The notes under the pieces: generated by a model
Databases searched by the model: none
Told to the model about the DNA's origin: nothing
Seen by the model: only the letters and a program-made list of their open reading frames with translations
Program-made: the position numbers and the translations under genes
Shown here: positions 1 through 7,858 of the stretch, in pieces
How positions within the stretch are numbered: the first letter of the stretch is position 1
Layout of the letters: each line of letters starts with the position of its first letter
Assembly (NCBI GenBank): GCA_033856175.1
Contig: JAWVFK010000023.1
Location: 1 to 58,799, forward strand
Direction of reading: 5' to 3'
DNA from: JAWVFK01 sp033856175
Lineage (GTDB): Bacteria; Actinomycetota; Thermoleophilia; Solirubrobacterales; 70-9
Length of the DNA stretch: 58,799 nucleotides

Positions 1-127
1 TGCCGCCGGCGTCGGCCGTGCGGTCAACGAGGCGGTGGTGATCGCCTTCATGGGCGTCTTTGCCCTCAACTACGTCTTCACCCAGACCCTGCTTGCCACC
101 CATCCCGACATCTCGCAGATCAAGTGA
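1..127 (+). CDS. YrbE/MlaE-family ABC permease, C-terminal end
   Basis: The window opens inside this gene; only the last 41 residues are present, read from base 2 to a TGA at 125-127. They include VGRAVNEAVV, a hydrophobic stretch, and the tail HPDISQIK. This is how YrbE/MlaE permeases end: a conserved RA(V)NEAVV segment before the last membrane span. The next gene is a second permease of the same family and the third is the matching ATPase, so this is the first permease of a YrbE-A/YrbE-B pair of an MCE-type lipid importer. The family role, moving lipids across the envelope together with MCE proteins, is established; the substrate here is unknown. Confidence 0.82.
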   Translation, partial: AAGVGRAVNEAVVIAFMGVFALNYVFTQTLLATHPDISQIK

Positions 128-182
128 CCATGCTCACGTCCATGCCCGGGTCTCGCATTGCCACATCGCGGGGTGAGCGCTG

Positions 183-980
183 ATGCAGGGCTGGATGGCG
201 GTTCCGCGCGGCTGGGCCTCGTCGATCGGCGAGATCGCCCGCTTCTGCTCGCGCGTCGCCGGCCTCGTCTACTCGGGCCGCGTCTTCGCCTTCTTCGGTG
301 AGTCGCTGCGCCAGGCGGGCATCCTCATCCTCGGCTCGACGATGGTGATCTGGGGCCTCGTCTTCATCCTCGGCCTGCAGTGCGGCATCGAGGGTGCCTA
401 CTTCAACCGCTCCGTTGGCGCCCCCGCCTACGCCGGCGTCTTTGCCGCCTGGTGCGATCTGCGCGAGGTCATCCCCTACGCCTTCGGTTACATGATGGCC
501 GCCAAGGTTGGCACCGGGATCGTCGCCGAGCTCGGCGCGATGCGGATCTCCGACGAGATCGACGCCCTCGAGGTCATGGGCGTTCCGCCGATGACCTTCC
601 TCGCGGCGACGCGGCTGCTGGCAGCCTGGGTGACGCTGCCGTTCATGTACCTGGCCGCGGTCGGGATCGGCTACTTCGCCTCCTGGCTCGCCGTCGTCAA
701 GCAGATCGGCGATGTCTCCTCCGGCGGCTACTTCCTGATCTTCTGGATGTTCCAGAACCCGCCCGATCTCGTCTACAGCGTGATCAAGGGGATGGCGATG
801 GCGACGGTGATCGTGCTCGTCGGCTGCTACTACGGCTACACGGCCTCCGGAGGTCCGGTCGGCGTGGGCACGGCGACGGCGAAGTCGATGGTCTTGAACA
901 TCGTCCTCGTCCACGTCATCGGCATGCTTGGAACTTTGATTTTCTGGGGCGCCAATCCGCGAGCCCCGATAGGCGGCTAA
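183..980 (+). CDS. YrbE/MlaE-family ABC permease (second of pair)
   Basis: This is a 265-residue integral membrane protein with the permease signature at residues 110-136 (GTGIVAELGAMRISDEIDAL, then VMGVPP) and about five hydrophobic segments. In the family this loop contacts the ATPase. It lies 55 bp after the first permease and 12 bp before the ATPase gene, so the three are probably one operon for lipid transport. In mycobacteria the MCE proteins follow the YrbE pair; here the ATPase and then an MMPL exporter follow, so MCE subunits, if present, must be upstream of the window or elsewhere. ATG 183 is the first sensible start. Confidence 0.88.
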   Translation: MQGWMAVPRGWASSIGEIARFCSRVAGLVYSGRVFAFFGESLRQAGILILGSTMVIWGLVFILGLQCGIEGAYFNRSVGAPAYAGVFAAWCDLREVIPYAFGYMMAAKVGTGIVAELGAMRISDEIDALEVMGVPPMTFLAATRLLAAWVTLPFMYLAAVGIGYFASWLAVVKQIGDVSSGGYFLIFWMFQNPPDLVYSVIKGMAMATVIVLVGCYYGYTASGGPVGVGTATAKSMVLNIVLVHVIGMLGTLIFWGANPRAPIGG

Positions 981-992
981 AGGAGAGAACCG

Positions 993-1970
993 TTGGTTGA
1001 CGACCCGAACACGACCCCAGAGACCGGCGCCGACGCGCCCGAGCCCGAAAGCGCGCGTGGCTCCGCGGCTGCGGAGCGTGCTGCGCAGCGCCAGGAAGCA
1101 GGCCAGCCGACCCAGTCCGGTTCGGCGCCGCTGCGCGAGTACATCATTCCCGGCGTCGACCCCAGCGACCCCGACCCCTATCGCTGGCACACCGGCGAGA
1201 AGCGCGACCACGGCGGCGAGGACGCGATCGAGATCATCGACCTCGTCAAGCAGTTCGGCCGCACCCGGATCCTCAACGGGCTGAACCTGGGCCTTCCCGA
1301 CAACCAGATCTCGATGGTCCTCGGCCCGTCGGGAACCGGCAAGAGCGTGCTGATCAAGCACATCGTCGGCCTGCTCTACCCCGACTCCGGCGACGTCCTC
1401 GTCCACGGCGAGTCGATTCCCAACATGACCGACGACGAGCTCTTCGAGGTCCGCAAGAAGTTCGGCCTGCTGTTCCAGGACGGCGCGCTGTTCGGCTCGA
1501 TGAACATCTACGACAACGTCGCCTTCCCGCTGCGCCAGCACACCGACAAGGGCGAGGACGAGATCTCCGACATCGTCGGCCGGCGGCTCAAGGAGGTCGG
1601 CCTCGGCGAGGCGCACTACAAGATGCCGAACGAGCTCTCGGGCGGGATGCGCAAGCGCGCCGGCTTCGCCCGGGCGCTGGTGCTGGACCCGGCGATCGTC
1701 ATGTTCGACGAGCCCGACTCCGGCCTCGACCCGGTCCGCACGGCGCTGCTCTGCGAGCTGATCCGCGAGGTCCACGAGGAGAACGGCGGCTGCTATCTCG
1801 TCATCAGCCACGACCTCGGCACGGCGAGGCGGATCGCCGACTTCATCGCCGTCCTCTGGAAGGGCAAGATCGTCGAGAGCGGCCCCTCCGACGAGCTCTT
1901 CAACTCGGAGAACGAGTTCGTCTCCCAGTTCCTCAACGCCGACGTAGAGGGCCCGCTGTCGATGGACTGA
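993..1970 (+). CDS. ABC transporter ATPase, Mkl/MlaF type
   Basis: This is the ATP-hydrolysing subunit for the two permeases upstream. It has Walker A GPSGTGKS (residues 111-118), signature LSGGM (215-219) and Walker B IVMFDE (235-240), followed by a D-loop SGLD. The D-P-D-S-G-L-D wording and the RKKFGLLFQDGALF Q-loop region are typical of MlaF/Mkl proteins. About 75 residues ahead of the nucleotide-binding domain are polar, Ala/Glu/Pro-rich and probably disordered. The start is TTG 993, chosen because AGGAGAG (981-987) is correctly spaced. Known family role: energising MCE/Mla lipid transport at the inner face of the membrane. Confidence 0.9.
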   Translation: MVDDPNTTPETGADAPEPESARGSAAAERAAQRQEAGQPTQSGSAPLREYIIPGVDPSDPDPYRWHTGEKRDHGGEDAIEIIDLVKQFGRTRILNGLNLGLPDNQISMVLGPSGTGKSVLIKHIVGLLYPDSGDVLVHGESIPNMTDDELFEVRKKFGLLFQDGALFGSMNIYDNVAFPLRQHTDKGEDEISDIVGRRLKEVGLGEAHYKMPNELSGGMRKRAGFARALVLDPAIVMFDEPDSGLDPVRTALLCELIREVHEENGGCYLVISHDLGTARRIADFIAVLWKGKIVESGPSDELFNSENEFVSQFLNADVEGPLSMD

Positions 1971-2022
1971 GCGTGGCCGCCGGCGCTGCCGGCGATCCGG
2001 CTCGCAGGCTGACGCCTCGCCC

Positions 2023-2028
2023 TAATCT
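2023..2028 (+). promoter_or_regulatory. -10 TAATCT of the MMPL exporter gene
   Basis: TAATCT ends 6 nt before ATG 2035, with no Shine-Dalgarno between. Transcription would begin at or next to the ATG, implying a leaderless mRNA. Confidence 0.55.
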
Positions 2029-2034
2029 GTCTGG

Positions 2035-4641
2035 ATGAAGTTCGCTCGCTCGGCGGCAAGCGTGACCGCGTGGTGTGTCCGCCACGCCCGGCTGGTCGTC
2101 GCCGTCTGCGCGATCGTCGCCATCGGCGGCGCGGTCGCGGCGCTGCGGCTGCCGACCGACGCCGGCACCGACACCCTGGCCGACCACGGCTCGGCGACCT
2201 ACAAGGCGACGCAGCGCTTCAAGCGCCAGTTCGGCGACGACGCCGTCGTCATCCTCGTCAAGGGCGACCTGCGACAGCTGGTGCTGACGCGGAACCTCGG
2301 CGTGCTGCTGCAGCTCGAGGCCTGCCTCTCCGGCCGACCCGCCGCGAACGGCGCCGCCCCCACGGGCGTCTGCCGCAGGATTGCCGACCTCGCGCCCAGC
2401 CGCGTCGTCTACGGCCCGGCCACCTTCCTCAACCAGGCGGTGACCGGCATCCAGCAGCTGCTCCGCGGCCAGATCCAGGCCGTTCAGGCGCAGGCGCGTG
2501 CCGCCCAGAAGACCGGCGGCGCGGCCGCGGCCCAGGCGGTGATCAGCCAGTTCGAGAGCAGCCTGCTCCAGCTCGGCGCCCAGTACGGCATCGACCACAT
2601 CCCGCGGCTCGAGGACCCGCTCTTCGTCAGCCAGGTCGTCTTCGACACCCGCCGCCCGGCGGGGACGCCGAAGTCGCGCTTCTCCTATCTGTTCCCCAGC
2701 CGCGACGCCGCGCTGATCTCGATCCGCCTCCAGCCCGATCTCTCCGAGGCTCAGCGAAAGCAGGCGATCGCCCTCTATGACGAGGCGGTCACCGATCCGC
2801 GCTTTGCCCTCGACCGCGGCAGCTACGTGGTCAGCGGCGTGCCCGTGGTCGTCGAGGGCCTCGCCTCGACTCTGAAGAGCGCGATCGTCGTCCTGCTGAT
2901 CGCGGCGGTGCTGGTGATGGCGGCGACCCTGGCGCTGGTCTTCGGGCCGCCGTTGCGGCTGCTGCCGCTGCTGCTGGCGCTCGCCGCGGCCGGGATCACC
3001 TTCGGCTTGCTCGCCCTCAGCGGCGGCGCGCTGACGATGGCCTCGATCGCCGTCCTGCCGGTCCTAGTCGGCCTCGCCGTCGACTACGCGATCCAGTTCC
3101 AGGCCCGCTTCAACGAGATCCGCGGCGACGGGGCCTCGGCTGCCGAAGCCGCGAGGGCGGCCGCCGCCCGCGGTGCCCCGGTGATCGGCACAGCCTGCCT
3201 GGCGACCGCCGCCGGCTTCGCCGTCCTCTGGCTCTCGCCGGTGCCGATGGTTCGCTCCTTCGGCCTGCTGCTCGTCGTCGGCATCGCGATCGCTTTCGTG
3301 CTGGCGATGACGGTGGGCTTCGCCGTCCTCGGCCGCCAGGGCGACGCCGACGACGCCGCGGGGGCCGGGCGGCGCTGGGCCCGCCTCTCGGAGGGCCGGT
3401 TCGCCCGCCAGCGCGCGCGAGCGATCGAGACGATTCGAGCCGTCGGCAAGCATTCGCTGGCGGTGGCGATCAGCAACCCCGGCCGGGTCCTCGTCGTCGC
3501 GACGGCGCTCGCCGTCACCGGCTGGGTCGCCGGCACGCAGACGCCGGTGACCACCGACATCCGCGAGCTGGTGCCGCAGGACCTGCCGGCGATCCGCGGC
3601 GTCAACGAGCTGCAGAAGGCCACCGGCGTCTCGGGTGAGCTCGACGTCGCCGTCGACGCACCCGACCTGACCGCCCCGGCGACGATCAAGTGGATGCGCG
3701 AGTTCCAGCAGCGCGTCCTCGCCGCCAACGGCTTCCGCGGCGAGTTCCCGACCTGCGCCAAGGCCCGCCTCTGCCCGGCCGCCTCCCTGCCTGACCTCTT
3801 CGCCAGCAACGCCGGCGGCTACACCGAGGAACGGGCCCGGGCGCTGATCGACACGATCCCCCGCTACGCCTCGCAGGCCGTAATCACCCGCAACCCGCTG
3901 ACCGGCGCGATCGGCCACACCGCCAACATCGCCTTCGGCATCCGCGTGATGCCGCTCGACGACCAGCAGCGGCTGATCGAGGGGATCCGCCGCCAGATCG
4001 ACCCACCGGGACCCGACAACGGGCCGCCGCCAGGCGTCACCGCCGAGGTCGCCGGGCTGCCGGCGCTCGCCGCCCAGGCCAGCACATCGCTCTCAGACAG
4101 CCGCTACTGGCTGACGCTCGCGGGCCTCGTCGCCGTCGCCCTGGCGCTGCTGGTCGCCCTGCGCTCGCGCCGGCGGGCGCTGGTGCCGCTCGTGCCGATC
4201 GCCCTGGCCAGCGGCTGGTCGGCTCTGGTGCTGGCGGCGATGGACATCCCGCTCAACCCGATGTCGGCCACGCTCGGCGCGCTGGTGATCGCGATCGCCA
4301 CCGAGTTCAGCGTCCTGCTCTCGGCTCGCTACTGGGAGGAGCGCGAGGGTGGCCGCTCGATCGGCGAGGCGCTGCGTCACGGCTACGCGCTGACCGGCGC
4401 CGCCGTGCTCGCCTCGGGCATCACCGCGATCGCCGGCTTCGCCGCCCTGATCGTCAGCGACATCCGCATGCTGCGCGACTTCGGCGTCGTCACCGTCGTC
4501 GACCTCGGCGTCGCCCTGCTGGGCGTGATGCTGGTGCTGCCGGCGGTGCTCGTGCTCGCCGAGGAGCGCTTCGCCACGGTCGGCGACGCCGTCGCGGCGG
4601 TCCGCCCGCGCCTGGCGGCGCTGCGCCCGGCGCGGCGATGA
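2035..4641 (+). CDS. RND/MMPL-superfamily exporter
   Basis: This is an 868-residue polytopic protein with the duplicated RND layout: a first membrane helix (about 19-38), a large extracytoplasmic loop, a bundle of helices around residues 280-430, a second helix near 485-500, another large loop, and a final bundle from about 690. The first bundle carries GLAVDYAIQF near residue 345, with the Asp-Tyr typical of MMPL/COG1033 proteins. In the second bundle the equivalent acidic position appears as ATEFSVLL. Family members export lipids, hopanoids or polyketides using proton motive force. Its place behind an MCE-type importer suggests lipid cargo, but no substrate can be read from the sequence. 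Confidence 0.85.
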   Translation: MKFARSAASVTAWCVRHARLVVAVCAIVAIGGAVAALRLPTDAGTDTLADHGSATYKATQRFKRQFGDDAVVILVKGDLRQLVLTRNLGVLLQLEACLSGRPAANGAAPTGVCRRIADLAPSRVVYGPATFLNQAVTGIQQLLRGQIQAVQAQARAAQKTGGAAAAQAVISQFESSLLQLGAQYGIDHIPRLEDPLFVSQVVFDTRRPAGTPKSRFSYLFPSRDAALISIRLQPDLSEAQRKQAIALYDEAVTDPRFALDRGSYVVSGVPVVVEGLASTLKSAIVVLLIAAVLVMAATLALVFGPPLRLLPLLLALAAAGITFGLLALSGGALTMASIAVLPVLVGLAVDYAIQFQARFNEIRGDGASAAEAARAAAARGAPVIGTACLATAAGFAVLWLSPVPMVRSFGLLLVVGIAIAFVLAMTVGFAVLGRQGDADDAAGAGRRWARLSEGRFARQRARAIETIRAVGKHSLAVAISNPGRVLVVATALAVTGWVAGTQTPVTTDIRELVPQDLPAIRGVNELQKATGVSGELDVAVDAPDLTAPATIKWMREFQQRVLAANGFRGEFPTCAKARLCPAASLPDLFASNAGGYTEERARALIDTIPRYASQAVITRNPLTGAIGHTANIAFGIRVMPLDDQQRLIEGIRRQIDPPGPDNGPPPGVTAEVAGLPALAAQASTSLSDSRYWLTLAGLVAVALALLVALRSRRRALVPLVPIALASGWSALVLAAMDIPLNPMSATLGALVIAIATEFSVLLSARYWEEREGGRSIGEALRHGYALTGAAVLASGITAIAGFAALIVSDIRMLRDFGVVTVVDLGVALLGVMLVLPAVLVLAEERFATVGDAVAAVRPRLAALRPARR

Positions 4642-5330
4642 CCGAGCGCCAGCCGCAGCGCCCGGCGCCAGGCCGGCGCTACTCGCAGGCTGTCGGGCTC
4701 GCCTTCCTCGTCATCGTCGGCATCGCCGCCGTCAACATGGTCAACACGCGCCACTCGGGCGTCCTCGGCCTGCGCGACGAGACCCATGAGCTGCCGCTTG
4801 CCCAGTTCGCCGTGCCGGAGGTCAGGGGGAGCGTGGTCGGCGACGCCAACGTCGCCCAGGACGACTGCGAGACCGCCGCCAACCCCTGCCCGGCCGCTGA
4901 TCGCCGCAAGCCGGCATGCCGGGTTCGCGGCCCCGGCATCGTCAACGTCTGCGACTACTTCGACCGCCCCCTCGTGCTGTCGTTCTGGTTCACCCGCGGC
5001 GCCAGCTGCCAGCGCGCGCAGGACGTCGTCGATCGCGTCGCCGGGCGCTACCGTGGTCGCGTCAACTTCCTCAGCGTCGATATCCGCGACTCGCGCCAGA
5101 CTGTGCGCCGCATCGTCGGCGAGCGCGGCTGGAAGATGCCGGTCGGGATCGATCGCGACGGCGCCGTCAGCGACCTCTACCGGATCGGCGGCTGTCCCAC
5201 CACCGCCTTCGCCTATCCCGGCGGCATCCTGATGGGCGCCAGCATCGGCCGCCTGGACGATGCCGGGCTCGCCGCTCGCGTCGAGCAGCTGCGCGCCGCG
5301 TCGGCGCGGCGCGCCGACGCCTCGCGCTGA
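4638..5330 (+). CDS. membrane-anchored thioredoxin-fold protein lacking CxxC
   Basis: This 230-residue protein has one N-terminal membrane segment (about residues 18-38) and a TlpA/thioredoxin-like domain, recognised by LVLSFWFTRGASC, the NFLSVDIRD strand and a probable cis-proline loop GCPTT near residue 185. The active-site position reads ASCQRAQD, with a single Cys (about 123) and no second Cys three residues later, so it cannot be a classical CxxC oxidoreductase. It could be peroxiredoxin-like, or use one of its other Cys residues (about 81, 87, 95 and 103). It overlaps the exporter stop by 4 bp (ATGA) and the next start by 1 bp, so the three are translationally coupled. Confidence 0.68.
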   Translation: MTERQPQRPAPGRRYSQAVGLAFLVIVGIAAVNMVNTRHSGVLGLRDETHELPLAQFAVPEVRGSVVGDANVAQDDCETAANPCPAADRRKPACRVRGPGIVNVCDYFDRPLVLSFWFTRGASCQRAQDVVDRVAGRYRGRVNFLSVDIRDSRQTVRRIVGERGWKMPVGIDRDGAVSDLYRIGGCPTTAFAYPGGILMGASIGRLDDAGLAARVEQLRAASARRADASR

Positions 5331-6001
5331 TGGCCGCCGACCCGCGTGACACGACGGCAACCGGCGAGGGCGTCCCCGAGACCGGCTGGATCGACGAGGA
5401 GATCGCCGCCGAGTTCCCCGGCCTGGCGCTCCGCTACACGACGATCGAGCGAGGATCCGGCCGCAGCTCGGTGGCGGTCAAGGAGCGGCTGCACGACCTC
5501 TCGGATCGGTTCTACGGCGCCCAGGCGGTCAATCTGCGCCAGCGCGCGATCCCCTTCGCCTATCGCGTCTTTCTGCGCAACATCGGCCTCGACCCCGACG
5601 GCCAGCCGAGCCCGGTCGAGCGGCTGGTTCTGGGGCGGATGAAGGACGGCGAGTTCAAGAGCCGCAACCTCCTCGACGACGCCCTGACGATCGCGATCGC
5701 CGAGACCGGCGTCGCCCTGCGGGCCTTCGACGCCGACCGCGTCGAGGGCCGCATCGGCATCCGCGCGACCACGGCCGACGAGTCGTTCGAGGGCAGGCCG
5801 GCGCCCCTTGCCGAGGGGACGCTGGTGATCGCCGACGAGGCGCGAGCGCTGGCGCTGCTCTTCGGCGCGACCGCGGCGGGCCGCGGCGTCGATCCGAAGA
5901 CGGCGCGAACCGTGCTGGTCGCGACCCAGGTCCAGGGCGTTCCCGAGATCGCCGTCGAGGAGGCGCTATGGCTGGCGAGCGCGGCGCTGCTGGAGGGTTG
6001 A
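5330..6001 (+). CDS. B3/B4-domain (tRNA-synthetase-like) protein
   Basis: This 223-residue protein resembles the stand-alone B3/B4 domain of phenylalanyl-tRNA synthetase beta chains. Recognisable features are an N-terminal GWIDEEI segment, a long helical PFAYRVFLRNIGLDPDG region, KSRNLLDDALTIA, and a C-terminal IGIR/GTLVIADEARALALLFG strand-turn section. Free-standing members are often thought to edit mischarged tRNA or bind amino acids, but the role is poorly established. The start ATG 5330 overlaps the TGA of the upstream gene (TGATG). Longer open reading frame upstream of 5330 is low-complexity Arg/Pro shadow sequence and is excluded. Confidence 0.7.
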   Translation: MAADPRDTTATGEGVPETGWIDEEIAAEFPGLALRYTTIERGSGRSSVAVKERLHDLSDRFYGAQAVNLRQRAIPFAYRVFLRNIGLDPDGQPSPVERLVLGRMKDGEFKSRNLLDDALTIAIAETGVALRAFDADRVEGRIGIRATTADESFEGRPAPLAEGTLVIADEARALALLFGATAAGRGVDPKTARTVLVATQVQGVPEIAVEEALWLASAALLEG

Positions 6002-6061
6002 GGGTGGTTTTGGGTCGCAGGGGTCGTTTAAGATGAGACGCCCACGGCGAGGAGGGAGTCG

Positions 6062-6583
6062 GTGCCCGAGCTAGTTCAACGAGAGGCTGCACCCCGAAGC
6101 GGAGCCTTCGCTCGCCCCGCTGCCGTTGAGATCGATGGCTTCGGCGGCGGTCCGGCCGTCGTCGATGCGGACCGCGATCGCCTCATCCGCCGCGAGCTTC
6201 GCCGCCAGATCGTCCGCATGGAGCGCGAGCTGGGCGAGCTGCTGAGCGCCGCCTTCCCGCGGCGGGGAATGCACTGGGAGATCGCCGCGGCCGGCGGCCC
6301 CCGCATCCTCGGCATCGCTGAGCTCGAGCAGGTCCGCGACGCGCTGGCGCTGCAGGTCGGCGCCGCTCACGGCCAGCTCAACGCGCGCCTCGAGATCGAG
6401 GAGCGAAACCGCGACCTGCTCGAGGAGATGGTGCGAGCGCCGCAGCGCTACCGCTGGCTACGCGTCTCCAACCAGGACATCGGCGAGCCGGGCTGCAAGC
6501 ACTGGCACGCGAAGCCGAAGCTTGGGCCGATCGGCATGCTGATGGGCTGGTGGCGAGTCAAGATCTCCTCCGGTTGCCCCTGA
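6062..6583 (+). CDS. conserved-looking protein of unknown function
   Basis: This is a 173-residue soluble protein that I do not recognise. It starts at GTG 6062 behind GAGGAGGG (6050-6057). It is rich in Arg/Glu helices (RRELRRQIVRMERELGELL, then an Ile/Glu/Arg-rich second helix) that could form a helical hairpin. It ends in an unusual tail with GCKHWH, KPKLGPIGMLMGWW and a final SGCP. The Cys-x-His-x-His and terminal Cys could bind metal; that is inference only. Codon pattern and the well-placed ribosome site support a real gene. Confidence 0.6.
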   Translation: MPELVQREAAPRSGAFARPAAVEIDGFGGGPAVVDADRDRLIRRELRRQIVRMERELGELLSAAFPRRGMHWEIAAAGGPRILGIAELEQVRDALALQVGAAHGQLNARLEIEERNRDLLEEMVRAPQRYRWLRVSNQDIGEPGCKHWHAKPKLGPIGMLMGWWRVKISSGCP

Positions 6584-6639
6584 CTTCCGGGGCGCGGCCC
6601 AGCCGCGTCCCGCGCCAACACCCCGCCGGACTGATCTAG

Positions 6640-7149
6640 ATGGCGCGCAGCTCTCGCAAGCGCCGCAAGCCGCGGCCACGTCCTGCCGCCCCCGCGCCGG
6701 CCGCCTCTGAGCCGGAGCCGCAGCCGGCGAAGCGGGCTTCGCAGCGCAAGTCCCGCCTCGACGATGCGCCGGCCGCCCCCTGGGGCTCGTTTCCCCTGGT
6801 CGAGCTGATGGTGCTGACCGCTCTCGTCCTGCTCGTCGCCGGCTTTCTGATCCGCGGCTACCAGGGCACGGTGATGATCGGCGGCGGCCTGGCGCTGGGC
6901 TCGCTCGCCGGCCTCGAGCTCTCGGTCCGCGAGCATCTCGCCGGCTACCGCTCGCACACGATGCTGCTGGCGGGGACCGCCGGGGTGCTGACGATCGCCG
7001 CGCTCTTCGTCCTCGCCCAGAGCCTGGCCCCAGGAATGAGGGTCGGCGCCGGCATCGCGGTCTTCGCGCTGGCCAGCGTCGGCCTCAGGGCGCTGTTTCG
7101 CCGCCGCTCCGGCGGCGCCTCGTTCCGCGTCGGCGGCTACCGCGGCTAG
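6640..7149 (+). CDS. membrane protein of unknown function
   Basis: This is 169 residues. The first 50 are Lys/Arg/Pro-rich and probably cytoplasmic. They are followed by about four hydrophobic helices (LVELMVLTALVLLVAGFLI, VMIGGGLALGSLAGLEL, MLLAGTAGVLTIAALFVLA, GAGIAVFALASVGLRALF) and a basic tail. No motif points to a function. It sits alone between the preceding unknown gene and the oppositely oriented IHF-like gene. Confidence 0.62.
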   Translation: MARSSRKRRKPRPRPAAPAPAASEPEPQPAKRASQRKSRLDDAPAAPWGSFPLVELMVLTALVLLVAGFLIRGYQGTVMIGGGLALGSLAGLELSVREHLAGYRSHTMLLAGTAGVLTIAALFVLAQSLAPGMRVGAGIAVFALASVGLRALFRRRSGGASFRVGGYRG

Positions 7150-7182
7150 GAGCAGCGCGGCCTGACGCCGGACCGGCTCGCC

Positions 7183-7569
7183 TCAGGCGGCGAGCACCGG
7201 CTCGGCGGTTGCCAGTTGCTCGAGCCGGCCGGAGCCGCGGACCTCGAGTTCGGCGGCGAGCATCTCGCGCTGGCGCTCGGTCAGCGTGCCCAGGCGCTTG
7301 TTCTCGTTCAGCGCCAGCGACAGCAGCAGCTTGCGGGCACGCGTCCTTCCCCAGCGCCGCTGACTGGTCAGCAGCTCAATCAGGGTCATCGTCTCGGTGA
7401 ACCAGGGGCAGTCGCGGACGACATCGCCGGCGCCCAGCTCGCAGCTGCCGATCGACCGCTTCAGCGCTGCTCGGGCAAGCCGCACCCTGTTCGCATAGGC
7501 GAGGGCCTGCATGTGCTGGGGCGCCGAAGCATGATCTGGCGCAGGGGCTACTGGTGACGCTGTTGGCAT
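7183..7569 (-). CDS. actinobacterial IHF (mIHF)-like DNA-binding protein
   Basis: This 128-residue protein's middle and C-terminal parts match the actinobacterial integration host factor fold. A basic helix ANRVRLARAALKRSIG is followed by IELLTSQRRWGRTRARKLL, which corresponds to the helix-two-turn-helix segment, then LGTLTERQREML, the conserved end of mIHF. Known mIHF proteins bind DNA through this module and organise the nucleoid. The first 20 and last 18 residues are extra. GGGAGGAGAG precedes the ATG. This may be a paralogue, because the usual mIHF gene sits beside gmk, which is not here. It is unrelated in fold to enteric IHF. Confidence 0.75.
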   Translation of the reverse strand: MPTASPVAPAPDHASAPQHMQALAYANRVRLARAALKRSIGSCELGAGDVVRDCPWFTETMTLIELLTSQRRWGRTRARKLLLSLALNENKRLGTLTERQREMLAAELEVRGSGRLEQLATAEPVLAA

Positions 7570-7858
7570 CGTCTCTCCTCCCGTAAGGGTTCGCGTTACG
7601 TCTTGCTTGCAGCCCCGGAGCTCGGCGAACGGAAGGCCCTTCTCTCTCGCTTCCTTTCGTTGCCGCCCAGGTGCTTGCGGGCTTGGAGGAACCTAGTGGT
7701 CTCGCGGCCGCAGGATCAACCGAGACCCCGAATCCAGGAATGGCTCACCCGCTAAGAGCACCTTTTTTCTGCCCGAATGATCTTGTCCAATCTTGGACAA
7801 GCTCAAAGTCCCCCAAGCGAGGGATGAAGTAGCGGTCCAGAGTGGCGGCGGGGGCGGA
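7570..7858. other. 289-bp intergenic region with two inverted repeats
   Basis: No coding signal is seen between the IHF-like gene and the PLP-enzyme gene, both of which read leftward. The stretch holds a CGTAA/TTACG inverted repeat (7582-7600) just above the ribosome site of the IHF-like gene, a T6 run near 7763-7768, and a perfect palindrome at 7782-7801. It is less GC-rich than its surroundings in the last 100 bases. It most likely carries the promoter and control sites of the IHF-like gene. Confidence 0.5.
7782..7801. repeat. perfect 9-bp inverted repeat, candidate operator
   Basis: CTTGTCCAA and TTGGACAAG flank a 2-bp centre (TC). The symmetry is exact. It lies about 213 bp above the start of the IHF-like gene and 58 bp past the end of the PLP-enzyme gene. 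No T-run follows it on the leftward strand, so a simple terminator is unlikely. A dimeric repressor site is the best reading. Confidence 0.5.

Noticed and set aside
4916..5329. N-terminal extension of the B3/4-domain gene back to 4916
   Set aside because: Reads through the upstream thioredoxin-fold gene in another frame and is Arg/Pro-rich without structure.
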